DNA of 64,000 nucleotides. It comes from Cocos nucifera (taxonomy: Eukaryota; Streptophyta; Magnoliopsida; Arecales; Arecaceae). The notes below the pieces were generated by a model. The model did no database searches. It was not told the origin of the DNA and saw only the letters and a program-made list of their open reading frames with translations. The stretch lies in the NCBI GenBank assembly GCA_006176705.1, contig QRFJ01006073.1, positions 1-64,000 on the forward strand, in the 5' to 3' direction. Position numbers and translations under genes: made by a program. Below, piece by piece: positions 54,461 through 64,000 of the stretch (its first letter is position 1; the number at the start of each line of letters is the position of its first letter).

Positions 54461-57170
54461 TATTGGAAATGTGTCCCAAAGTTAATCATCAGTCTGTTAA
54501 TGGTTGGATCATATATTTATAATTATATATAAATTATAAATTAATAAAAATTATTTTGGTATTTTTCATCATAAATTCTATTATCTTCTAATGAACTCCT
54601 GTATTGTGATGAAGTCCTTAGGACTATCTAGATTCGGTAAAGGAGGATTTGTCATTTAGTCCTTAAATAGTTTACGACTAAATGATACGTTATTACTTAG
54701 GATGACAACGTTTATCAAGTATCGATCATTGTGTGCCATATAGGTTGGTTATCCTCATAACCAAGGAGTGTTGAGATACTGATATGGCATGCAAGTGAGA
54801 TATATGGATACATTTGCACTGAACGTGAACAACTTCAAAGCTTTTCTCCTATCAAGATTAGCTTCGATAGAATATGGATATAAATGTTTCTCCGATCTGA
54901 GATCACCATGGTGACTTCTAAGCAACTCACTGTATTTTGGTGCCAGACTATCTAAATTTTTAATTCAGTAACGAAAGATTTCTAGGCATAGTTAGGTACT
55001 TGTGGAGTCAGTGCATATATCAAGATGGGATTGACCACTTCTAATTTCAGGAGCTATATTCAATTGTATTTTAATTTAGCAAAACCTTGGTCAGGATAGT
55101 CTTAGTGAGGAGTCACGGGACTAATTGCTTTGAGATACGACATGGATGTATTTTCTAGGGTTGATAGTCTAACCCTGAGTCATCTATTATACAAAGGTCA
55201 TAGGGATGAATTATATGATAACCATATTCATATAGGTTTTGAATGTTGTGATTGTGATTATTCGATCTATCCAGATGTCAGGTACCATTACTAGATGGTC
55301 ACTTCGATTAGTATAGAAATTGATTTCTGTGCTACCAACTTAGGTTTGGACCTGTGGAGTCACACACAATAAAGGTTCCTACCTGATCTAATGGCTGGTG
55401 AAGAGTTTCACTCGACTGAGACTCTATGGTTAAGAGTTCCACTGGACTGGGACTCTTCGATTGAGGATCCTACTGGGTTAGGACACTGAGTCTCAATGTC
55501 TGAAAGTCTGTGGTCAAGAGTCCCACTAGACTGAGACTCTTCAACCAAGAGTTTCACAACTCTGAAACTCTGAGTCCTACATGTCTGGGACTCTATGATT
55601 GAGAGTTGAGACTCCATAATCATGTGTTTCACTTGTTTCAGACTCTAGGATCGAGTCCCACTGGTTTGGGACTCTTCAATCAAGAGTTTCATTTTGATGG
55701 GACTCTATTGTTTGGACATCCATTGGATTTGGACTCTGATTTTATGAGAGATTTTATTAGTGATTTGATCACTAATTAACTCAATTTAATTGAGTAATTA
55801 TTTTTGGTCCAAGTCTAATTAAATTGGTTTTAGTTGGGTCTAACCCGATTAGGTCGTTGGCTGACCTAATCGCCGAGGAGGTTTGAACCCTGATTTGATC
55901 AGAGATTGGGCTTGATCAATTTTTAATTTTATTAGAATTTAATTGAGTCTAATTAAACCTAAATTTGTTGGATTTAAATTAGTCTAATTGGGCCTAACCT
56001 ATTTTGAATTAGTTGGTTCAATTGGTTCAAGTACGAATTTCAAAGACTAGTTTGACTAGTCTTCTTTCGCTATGCCATTTAACCCATGCCAACTTAAAAA
56101 TTTAATTTAATTCTCTCATGACTTTTTTTCCATGCACAAAAGAGCTTTTGACTAGGTCTCCCACGTTCCAAATGGATAAGATATGGTTGTTATTTGTTTT
56201 GGTTTGAATGAGATTCAAACTTGGATAAAATCAACCTCTACCTTTTCCATGCACCACCCTTCTCTTCTGCAACACATTTGCTACACGAGAAAAGGTTTTT
56301 CATGATTCTTTTTCATGCCAAAAAATGTTCTTTCCCACCCTTTCTCACATCCCTAGTGGATAGGATTAGATGGTTTTGAGGTTGAATTCAAAATGAGTTT
56401 GAATTTGGCCTAACAACCAATTCGATCTATCTCTCCACGCGGTGTCTACACTCTTTGGCGCAAAAATAAATAGGTGGACTTTTGGGACATGGAAGATTAG
56501 ATCTAAGATTGAAGAGGACTTTCGTGAGCCTCCTAGTGCATGAGAAAAAGTTTTAAAAAATTCCATGAGGAGAAAAACCAGAGAAAGGCTAGTAAGGTTT
56601 CAAGGTACATTTGATCTAGTGTTTTGACCTAGGATTCGGGAATCCATTTCATGAGCTACGAGTCTCAAAAGCTCATGAAACTTTGTGGAGAACCTCCTCT
56701 ACCTCTCTACTATGTCTACCAGTGACTCAAAGCATTCGTGAAGTCCATAGACAAGGATCGAAGGTATTCGATTAAAATAGCCCCTAAAAGACTCCAGTGT
56801 CGAGTTAGCACTCGCTTGGGAGCCGATTAGGATCAGGAGTCTCGTGTGGACGATCCATGAAGGTTAGATACTTGTGTGGCTATATTATGACCAGCAAAAC
56901 TTCTTGACAATGATCAGATCATGGAGATCAACTACCCATAAAAAAGTATTATATTCTGAACACGTAGATGTAGTAAATAGTTCACTACATAATTTTATTT
57001 TCAGGTCTATTGATGTATGCATGCATATTATATTTAGATCATAATATATAGGATTAAATAATCTAATATGATAAGTAGATAATTAATTAGATTAATTATT
57101 TTCTACTGCTTCTTTGCTATTTTTGAAAAACATTGAAAATAGCTTAGCAAGCCCTACACTGTTTCCTTCA
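54461..57170 (+). repeat. Copia-C 3' LTR (2710 bp)
   Basis: The partner of 46056-48785. It ends CTGTTTCCTTCA at 57170, followed by CCATC. The GACTCT-type array occupies about 55390-55740. Confidence 0.92.
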
Positions 57171-58680
57171 CCATCCATATACAAGGCCCAGAAACCTTCG
57201 AAAAGGTCCGCTCTTTCTTTGAGGGAGCTTGGCTACAACCATAAAATACTGGTCTCATTTCACTCAGGTTCAGCATCATTTGGGATCATGCATTCGACTA
57301 TAAAATCGGTCAGTATCTAAGCTTTGATTGACAGCTGAGGTTGATAGTTGATGTCAAACTCTGTCAGTTCAATAGCCCACTTTGCTATTCTTCTAAAGGC
57401 ATCTATTCGATGAGGAACTATTTTGATTGATTGAACAGTAAGGAGTGTTATGGTATGCCCCTGAAAGTAGGGCCAAAGTCTCCTGGCTGTAATTAGAAGA
57501 GCGTAAGTTAATTTTTCTAATTTAGTGTACCTGATCTCTGTATCTCTCAAGACTCGGCTCATGTAGTGGATTGATCGTTGAACTTTTGCCTCTTCCTTAA
57601 TCAGGACCGCTACCAGGGCTGCAAGAGAGATTGTCAGGTATAGGAATAATTCTTCTTCAGACTCGAGTCTTGCCAATAGTGGGGGCAAACCAAGGTAGCT
57701 CTTGAGTTCTTCGAATGCTTGTTGGCACTCTACCATCCAGTAGAAGTTCTTTGATTACTTGAGGACCTGGAAGAGGAACATACACCGCTCGATCAATTTT
57801 GAGACAAAGCTATTTAAGGATGCCACCTTCCTGGTCAGATGCTAAACTTCCTTTATTGACTTCGAGATGGTCATCTCTTAGATGGCTTGAATCTTCTTCA
57901 GATTAGCTTCGATCTCCCACCTTGAGATCATGAATCCTAAGAATTTTTTTGAGGTCACTCCGAAGGTGCATTTAGTCGGATTCAACTTTATTTTGTATTT
58001 TCAAAGGATGTCGAAGGTCTCTTTAAGGTCGACAATGTGATTGGACAAGGTCCGACTCTTGACAAGCATATCATCCACATAGACTTTCATGTTGTGGTCG
58101 ATCTATTTTTTGAAGATCTTATTGACCAGGCGTTGATAGGTTGCGTCTGTATTTTTAAGCCCAAAGGGCATGATCCTATAACAATAAAGATCATAGTCAG
58201 TAATAAAAGTAGTTTTTCCTCATTCTCTGGTGCCATCCAGATTTGATTGTAGCTAGAGAAGGCATCCATAAAGGTGAGGAGCTCATGGCCTAAAGTTGCA
58301 TCCACCAGCTGATCAATTCTGGGCAGGGGGTAGCTATCTTTTGGACAGGCCTTGTTCACCTTCTTGAAGTCAATACACATTTTTTACTTGCCGTTGGCCT
58401 TCTTAACTAGGACCGCATTGGAGATCAAACTCGGATAGTGGACTTCTCGAATGAACTCGGCTTTGAGAAGCTTATCCACTTCCTCCGCTATTGTCTTCTG
58501 CCTTTGTGGTGCATAGCTCGGAATTTTTTTTTCACTGGCCTGTACTTAGGATCGACGGCCAATCGATGTTCCATGACTTTGGCATTAATTTCTGGCATGT
58601 CTACTGGGACCCAAGCGAAGATATTAGCATTCTTCTGCAAGAAGGCAATGAGCTGCTCTCGAACTTCATCTTCCAAGTTA
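57171..58680 (-). pseudogene. Tat reverse transcriptase and RNase H
   Basis: On the minus strand the RT starts near 58676 (DPKYRPVKKKFRAMHHK), then MCIDFKKVNKACPKDSYPLPRIDQLVDATLGHELLTFMDAFSSYNQI (58380-58240), a FITDYDLYCYRIMPFGLKN block in a shifted frame, KVYVDDMLVKSRTLSNHIVDLKETF (about 58092-58020, catalytic Asp pair intact), LNPTKCTFGVTSKKFLGFMIS and, in frame 57736-57317, FEELKSYLGLPPLLARLESEEELFLYLTISLAALVAVLI, HYMSRVLRDTEIRYTKLEKLTYALLITARRLWPYFQGH and RIAKWAIELTEFDINYQP of the RNase H. The first residues of the extra RNase H (LYMDG) lie at 57171-57200. Frameshifts are few. Confidence 0.9.
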
Positions 58681-59330
58681 GAGCCGATCTACACTGTATG
58701 CTCCATACTTCCATCATTCAGAGGGATGGTTACAAGATCTTCTATGGGCTCATCCTGCTCCTCAGTAAAGTCATCACGGACACCCAACCCATCAACTAGG
58801 CAAGGGTCGGGATGGCCTCCCTTTTGCAAGACAATGGAGTAACAGTGCCTTGCCAAGGCTTGATCTTCTCGACTTCGTAGCTTGTCGAAAACTTCACTTT
58901 CAAGTAGTAGGTCGATACCACAGCCCAGAGTGTATTTAGGCCTGGTCTGTCGAGAATTGCATTATAGGCTGATGGGGCCTTTACTACTAGAAAGTCGACC
59001 TATGCTTTGGCTCGCTTTAGGTATTGTCCTGCAGCCACAATTAGCATTATTATTCCTTAAACTAGCACAACATCGCTAGTGAAGCCTACCAACGGAGAGT
59101 TCATAAATCCCAGGTGGTGATTGGGTATAGATATTTTAGTAAAAGCATCATAAAATAAGATATCAATAGAGCTTCTATTATTTACTAAAATATGACATAC
59201 ATCATAGTCAGCAATATTTAAAGAGATTACGATTGCATCGTTGTGCGGGAGCTGAACTCCTTGCGTATCTTCGTTAGTGAAAGCTATGGGCTCCTCAGTT
59301 CTCCATTTCTTCACAAGCTCTACTAATCCA
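58681..59330 (-). pseudogene. Tat aspartic protease and linker to RT
   Basis: The frame 59314-59057 reads KWRTEEPIAFTNEDTQGVQLPHNDAIVISLNIADYDVCHILVNNRSSIDILFYDAFTKISI. The Tat protease motif LVD-GSS is here LVNNRSS, so the catalytic Asp is Asn and the Gly is Arg. GQYLKRAKAYVDFLVVKAPSAYNAILDRPGLNTLWAVVSTYYLKVKF follows (about 59045-58900), then a linker with the VREQLIAFLQKNANIFAWVPVDMPEI segment (58676-58590), typical of the region just before RT. Stops are present. Confidence 0.85.
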
Positions 59331-60960
59331 CTGGCCTTCCCTCGTTGAAGTCCTCCAAAGATGGTATTGATGATGCCAAGCGGGGGTCGATCTCCTTGCT
59401 ACTCCTCCCTCCTTGGTAGTTCTAGCGATGGGGGGCCCTCGGTCGATCCTCCCCTCCTTCAGGCTGATGATGCAGAAATTGACTGAGCCTACCCCGCCTG
59501 ATGAGCTCCTCGATCTCATCTTGGAGCTGAATATATTCTTCAGTATCATGATCATGGTCATGATGGTAGAGGTAGTACTTATTAGGATTGTACTTATCGG
59601 GGTGAGTGCGCATCCTCTCCGACCCTGGCAGCTGCTCCTTGATCTCCATCAGAATTTAGGTTTTTGAAGCATTGAGGTGGGTATAGTTGTGGAACCTTCT
59701 AGGAGGGAGCCTCATCGTGTCCTTCTATCAGGGCTTCTTTGATGATGAGCTCGAGAGAGAGTTTGGGCTTACTTGTGCTCAGGAGTCCACGAGCACGGTT
59801 GAGCTTCTTTTGGCTTCTCTTCAACTACGAACTTGCTAGATTCATCCATCTGCTCCTCTCTGGTGGCTTTCTCATCCTTTAATTTGAAAACCTCCTTAGC
59901 TCGGGCATAACCTTAAGCCCGATCTAGCAAATCAATAAAATTTTTGGGGTACTTCTTCTCCAAGGAGAATAATAAATCATTCTTCTGAAGGCCATCCTTA
60001 AGCACATCCATGGCAATCGACTGGTCTAGATTTCGGACCTCCAGTGCAACGGCATTGAAGAAGTTGACATAAGCTCGGATGGTCTCTCTTTTCTGCTGCT
60101 TGATGTTGATAAGAGAGTCTGAGCCTCATCTTGGACATTGGCTGCTGACAAAGTAAGCTGCAAACTAGTGGCTCATTTGGTCAAAAAAGAAGATCGTACC
60201 TAACTTCAGCATTGAGTACCAATTTCTCACTACTTTCTTCAAAGAAGAAGAAAAAACTTGGCATAGAATGACATCCGATGCATCATGGAGTAGCATCATA
60301 GTTTGGAGGCCTCCAGATGGTCAATCAAATTAGTGGTCCCATCGTAGCTCTTGAATTAAGGGAGCTTGAAGTTCGGTAGGATGGATTTCTGCATGATTCT
60401 TTGGAAGAAAGAAGGATCAGTATAGATATTATTATAGTTACCTAGGGCAGCATGGCGGAGCTCCTCAATCCATTGATCCATTTTTTGGAGTTTTCGATCG
60501 AGGGCCTGATCTCGATCGTGGGTCTTGGAGGATTTCCAACTATAGACAGGGAAGGTCTTTTCTGGAGAAGAGTCATGATCAGAACAAGGGCTCTCTGCTT
60601 TCTATTTTCTCTTTTCGGAGGCTACGAGTCTGCTGACCCAGGTATGCCTTACAGATTCTTGACATCCCGATGGGGGGTTCTCTTGTTAGATTACTGCTAG
60701 AGGCCGTTGCATGGCCTACATCATCTTAGTGAGGCCCTAGACCTGCTGCATTAATAGGTTAAACTACTTTGAATCCACCATTCTTGCTGGTAGAAGAGGT
60801 TGCGGTGCCGGTGAGGTAGGTGGATTTGGCTCAGATCTGATGGTGGAGGTGGTGGATCTTTGAGTGGTCATCTTCTTCGAAGGTATTTTGAGATCAAGGG
60901 AGAGAATGGAGATGACCCTTGAAGGAGAAAGCTCACAAGATGGACTAAGCACTCCTTTTA
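59331..60960 (-). pseudogene. Tat gag
   Basis: The minus-strand frame opens near 60880 (MTTQRSTTSTIRSEPNPPTSPAPQPLLPARMVDSK). Blocks then follow: LDRKLQKMDQWIEELRHA (60505-60450), IMQKSILPNFKLP, YDGTTNLIDHLEASKL (60340-60290), a frameshifted capsid portion, KLSLELIIKEALIEGHDEAP, and 59649-59422 with KYYLYHHDHDHDTEEYIQLQDEIEELIRRGRLSQFL, the Cys/His-containing nucleocapsid variant of Tat elements. NTIFGG and GKASGLVELV lead toward protease. Decay is heavy between 59700 and 60450. The plus-strand frames over this interval are shadows. Confidence 0.8.
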
Positions 60961-61014
60961 AAACAAAAACTCAGGGATCGTTGTATGCCCCAAAAGTTTC
61001 TTTCTTTAGTGTCA
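60961..61014 (-). other. Tat leader and primer-binding region
   Basis: The short interval between gag and the 5' LTR reads, on the minus strand, atagaattgacactaaag and then ttttggggcatacaac. I cannot match it confidently to a known tRNA site, so the primer is left open. Confidence 0.4.
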
Positions 61015-61898
61015 ATTCTATTGGTGTAAAATCTAATTGATGCTGGAATCGATGCTGAAGCTGAAGAGGATGAGGTCGCCGCTGGTGATCTGCAAAATAA
61101 GTCTCATCTAGAGTCGGAGGTGGTGGCTCTGACAAGACCCTTCGATGATCAAGTCAGCTCTTTCGGCCAATAGAAATAGAGTGCTCAAGAAAGAAAGTGG
61201 TAGAGTGTTGAGAAAAAGAAGAGAGCTTTAGAAAGAAAGCATATCTAGAGGATCTTTTAAATAGATGGAGCCTATAACAAATCAATAGTGACCACCGCAA
61301 CTGTCTGATAGCAGGCCATTCAGGCCATGTGAAGTTTGTTATGGAGGATAGTATTTGTTGTCGCAATGTGCCAACCTATTGGGATCTGACAGCTGAAGTT
61401 CAGATAGGATAGCTACAGGCAATGAAGAGTTCCTAATTATTGTCATTCCAGAGGAGCTCAAAAGTTATCAAGGTTGACTGTGCATAGGCTATTTCTTGCT
61501 ATATCAAGAGCATGCATCGAGGTCCTTTCGGGCTGTTAGAAGGGGTTTGGGTAGAATCTTGTTGGGAGTATCTAAGAGAAGCTCGATCGAGCAGAGCCCT
61601 TTAGGCAATTGGAAAGAGAGGTCTGGCTGAAGGAGAAGTCCAGAAGGGGTTCAACCGTAGGAGAAGTCTGGCTGGAGGAGAAGTTTAAAAAGAGTTCGAT
61701 CGATGGAGAGGTCTGGCTTGGAAGAGAAGTCCTAAAGAAGTTTGATCGACTTCCAAGCTGACCAGGCTAGACTACCCAAGGGGCTGCTCTCACTATTCAA
61801 GTTCATCCAAAGGGGATCCAATGATAGGAGGGTGGCCGAGATCACTCTAAGACTAGACATTTAGCCAAACTTCGGTGGGAGTGGGTCTATCTTCAACA
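61015..61898 (-). repeat. Tat 5' LTR (about 0.88 kb)
   Basis: The partner of 38025-38902. Both contain gatgctgg...gaggatgaggtc, ggtggtggctctg, and the ggagaagtccagaagg repeats, and both end caaca. A minus-strand TATA candidate (ctatttaaaag) lies at about 61255-61266. On the minus strand the LTR starts TGTTGAAGATAGACCC. Confidence 0.88.
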
Positions 61899-62688
61899 GT
61901 TTTCATTTAAATGAGATTTGAATTTAGATGAGAAACAAACTCATCCTTATCTTATCCCATGCCATCCACACGGTTTGTCATTTTTGTTGCCATTTTAAAT
62001 GGAACTGAGGAGGGGGCATGCACATGAGAGGAGAGTCCTTTTGTAAGTGAAAGACCTAGTTTTGGGCATGTGAAATCTAAGTTTTTCTCGAGAGAAAAAT
62101 CCAAAGTGTGGGTGCTTAGGGTTTGAGTGTGTGCTACCCTAGAGTTTCGAACTAGGGTTGGGAAAGTGAGAACAAAAGCTGTGAGTGTCACATCTCTACC
62201 AAACTTTTTAGTCTTCCTCGTCATCCTCCTTTATATCCCTTCTGATCTTCTAGAGCATTCTGACAATCAAAAGAAGGAGATTGATTGAGATTGATCAACA
62301 TTATCCATCAAAGATTTCGATGAGAAACTAACACTCTGGAGGAGCTAATCAGGATCTGGAGTCTCATATGGACGATCCATAGAGGTTGGATACTCTGTGT
62401 GATTTCATTGCGATGAGAGGAGCTCTTATCCATGAATTTTGATTATGGAGATTATCTAACCGCACTCAGATATCGTATTCTAAATACGAATTAAGTAGTA
62501 AATGTGATTTACTATTTACTGCTTCCAAATTTTCTATATGCAAATATATCATGCCATGATCCTAGAGTAGGATATTTTTTGCTTAAATTATCAGCATGCT
62601 TAGATTAATAAGATTAATCTTGTCTTCTACTATTATTATTTTTCAAAAAAATTTTGAAATGCATGCTAGAAATTCCTATTATTTTTCA
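61899..62688 (+). repeat. Copia-D 3' LTR, second part
   Basis: It resumes with gttttcatttaaatgagatttgaat, matching the Copia-C LTR (atttgaatgagattcaaactt near 47825) just where Copia-D broke off at 38024. It ends ...ttatttttca at 62688. The total Copia-D LTR is about 2.26 kb. TCAAT (62689-62693) would be its target duplication. Confidence 0.78.
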
Positions 62689-62693
62689 TCAAT

Positions 62694-64000
62694 TTATAGT
62701 AAGCCAGTAGATATGGTACCTCCTCCACCTAATAGATCTAGTAGGATTACCCATCCTCTTGAAAGGTACTTTGATATACTTATAGAGGATGTAGAAAAGT
62801 ATTCCTAATGAGAGATAGAGACCATAGAGATTATCCCAAAATCTATAATGAGGCGATGTTAGATATTAACTCTAAGAAATGGAAGAAAGCAATGAAGTCA
62901 TAAATTGATTTCATGTATTTCAACCAAATCTGGATTTTAGTAGATCCATCCAAAGGTATAGTATCTATTAGGTATAAATAGATCTACAAAAGCAAAATAG
63001 ATTCAAATGGTAAAATAGAGACATATAAAGCAAGGTTGGTAGTGAAAGGTTATAGTCAGTGCGAAAGCATTGACTATTAGAAAATTTTTTCACCAATAGC
63101 CATGCTGAAATCCATCTAGACACTACTCATTATTGTAGCATATTATGATTATGAAATCTGATAGATAGATGCAAACATACTGCTTTCCTAAATGAATATC
63201 TTGAGAAAGATATCTATATAAAATAGCCTATGTGTTTCATCTCCAGTGATAGTGATGACAAAGTCTGCAAGCTGCAAAGGTCTATATATAGATTTAAGCA
63301 AGTATATTGAAGTTGAAATACTCATTTTAATGATGTGATCAAGTTATTTGATTTCACCAAGAATGAGAAGTCATGTGTATTCATAAAGGCCAGTGCAAGT
63401 GCTATCATATTTCTCGTATTATACGTGGATGACATCCTCCTATTTGAAAATGATATTTTTATGCTGACCTTGGTCAAGGTGTGGTTGTCAAAAGAATGCT
63501 CCATGAAGATCTAGGAGAAGCATCTTACATTCTTGGAATAAAAGTTTATAGGGATAAATCTAAAAGGATTCTAAACCTTTCACAGAAAATGTATATAGAG
63601 GAGGTGTTGAAAAGGTTCAGCATGGAAAACTTTAAGAGAGGATTTTTATCCTTTAGGCATGGGATTGATCTCTCTAAGAAGATGTGCCTTGACATATGCA
63701 CTTGAGAGGATCCAATGCATCGGTAAGATCCCTTATGCTTCGGCTATAGGGAGCCTTATGTATATTATACTATGTACTGGACTTGATATAGCCCTTACCG
63801 TAAGTGTCACAAGCAAATATTAGTCGACTTTAGGTGAAGAGCACTGGATAGCTGTGAAGAACATCCTTAAATACTTGAGAAGGACTAAGAATTATTTGTT
63901 GTTGATCTTTGGAGGTGGATATGAGTTGAAAGTAGAGTGATACACTAATTTAGACTCCATGTCTGATATCGATGATAAAAGATTTGCATTAGGGTGTATA
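62694..64000 (+). pseudogene. Copia-E pol: reverse transcriptase, cut by the window end
   Basis: From about 62701 the frame reads KPVDMVPPPPNRSSRITHPLERYFDILIEDVEKYS. The RT follows: KKWKKAMKS-IDFMYFNQIWILVDPSKGIVSI, ETYKARLVVKGYSQCESIDY, FSPIAMLKSI, the catalytic LYVDDILLFENDI near 63418-63450, and, from 63481, HEDLGEASYILGIKVYRDKSKRILNLSQKMYIEEVLKRFSMENFKRGFLSFRHGIDLSKKMC, then SLMYIILCTG-type and LKYLRRTKN blocks up to the window end. Several stops and shifts make it inactive. It belongs to the same family as Copia-A, whose preserved part starts about where this one runs out. Copia-D appears to have inserted just upstream. Confidence 0.88.

Larger units (their letters stand above)
46056..57170 (+). 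mobile_element. Copia-C, complete 11.1-kb Copia element
   Basis: It has two LTRs (46056-48785 and 54461-57170), a primer-binding site, a 1.7-kb leader, gag-pol (50510-54440), a polypurine tract and a perfect 5-bp duplication. Internal domains are in Copia order (protease, integrase, RT, RNase H). All are interrupted by a moderate number of stops. It is the youngest clear insertion in the right stack, yet its LTRs differ at roughly one position in ten over the first 400 bp by eye. Confidence 0.92.
38025..61898 (-). mobile_element. Tat-lineage Ty3/gypsy retrotransposon, minus strand, about 12.8 kb without its insert
   Basis: On the minus strand the order is: 5' LTR (61898-61015), gag (60960 to about 59400), protease (59320-58700), RT/RNase H (58680-57310), an extra RNase H (46055-45700, split by Copia-C), integrase (45650-44400), a 116-bp tandem array (44262-42930), a region with plus-strand (antisense) ORFs (42600-39535), a polypurine tract and the 3' LTR (38902-38025). 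An extra RNase H between RT and integrase, and a long variable 3' region, are known traits of the Tat lineage. Confidence 0.85.
32741..62688 (+). mobile_element. Copia-D, 5'-truncated, split by the Tat element
   Basis: It starts mid-gag at gagatactta, which aligns to Copia-C at about 50683. It runs through protease, integrase, RT and RNase H to a 3' LTR starting at 36547. The LTR is interrupted at 38024 by the Tat element and resumes at 61899 to end at 62688. It belongs to the same family as Copia-C but is more decayed. Confidence 0.8.

Noticed and set aside
58438..58842. Plus-strand ORF of 134 codons
   Set aside because: It is a shadow of the minus-strand Tat linker and RT start, and its composition shows no domain.
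1..64000. A host gene, tRNA, rRNA or biosynthetic cluster hidden between the elements
   Set aside because: Every interval was assigned to an element or to AT-rich sequence without motifs. No exon series outside transposon proteins was recognisable by eye.

Overview
The window is plant nuclear DNA made almost entirely of decayed, nested transposable elements. I see no intact host gene, no rRNA, tRNA or CRISPR array, and nothing bacterial. The evidence is LTR retrotransposons of both plant superfamilies (Ty1/Copia and Ty3/Gypsy, including Athila-like, Tat-like and SIRE-like lineages), TNP2-type CACTA transposons, an AT-rich background, and coding regions broken by stops and frameshifts. A monocot with large repeat blocks (for example a palm) would fit, but this species guess is only an inference.

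Left stack (1-20,971), read from the innermost element outward. Copia-A (RNase H remnant 1-709, LTR 730-2987) sits in CACTA-A (to 7950; TNP2 transposase remnant 3506-6940, subterminal repeats and right terminus 7545-7950). CACTA-A interrupts the gag region of Copia-B (7951-12016, Tork/TNT1-like pol and a 613-bp LTR). Copia-B interrupts CACTA-B, a minus-strand element (12017-15947) with a Transposase_24-like exon, a GC-rich G-quadruplex-prone block and a hairpin with arms of about 440 bp. CACTA-B sits in Athila-1 (15948-20250, minus strand; gag and protease kept, most of pol lost), whose 5' LTR abuts the primer-binding site of a still older gypsy LTR (LTR-2, 20285-20971 and 31872 to about 32740).

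Middle (20,972-32,740). LTR-2 is split by a non-autonomous SIRE/Maximus-like Copia (20972-31866, flanked by AAAAC). It has a gag remnant, several kilobases of AT-rich sequence and no recognisable pol. Its 3' end is partly duplicated: 26851-27742 is repeated at 30006-30896, with an inverted Copia-A-family LTR (27743-30005) between the two copies.

Right stack (32,740-64,000). A 5'-truncated Copia-D (from 32741) runs into its 3' LTR (36547). That LTR is split by a large minus-strand Tat-lineage gypsy (38025-61898) and resumes to 62688. The Tat element carries gag, protease, RT/RNase H, an extra RNase H and integrase on the minus strand. Between integrase and its 3' LTR it holds a 116-bp tandem array and antisense plus-strand ORFs (Transposase_28-like plus coiled coil). 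A complete 11.1-kb Copia-C (46056-57170, 2.7-kb LTRs, TSD CCATC) is inserted exactly in the extra RNase H. From 62694 to the window end lies Copia-E pol, of the same family as Copia-A.

The features do not form a pathway. They record serial transposition, truncation and rearrangement. The points most worth a second look are the antisense gene cluster and tandem array in the Tat element, the CACTA-B hairpin and G-rich block, and the duplicated junction around the inverted LTR.
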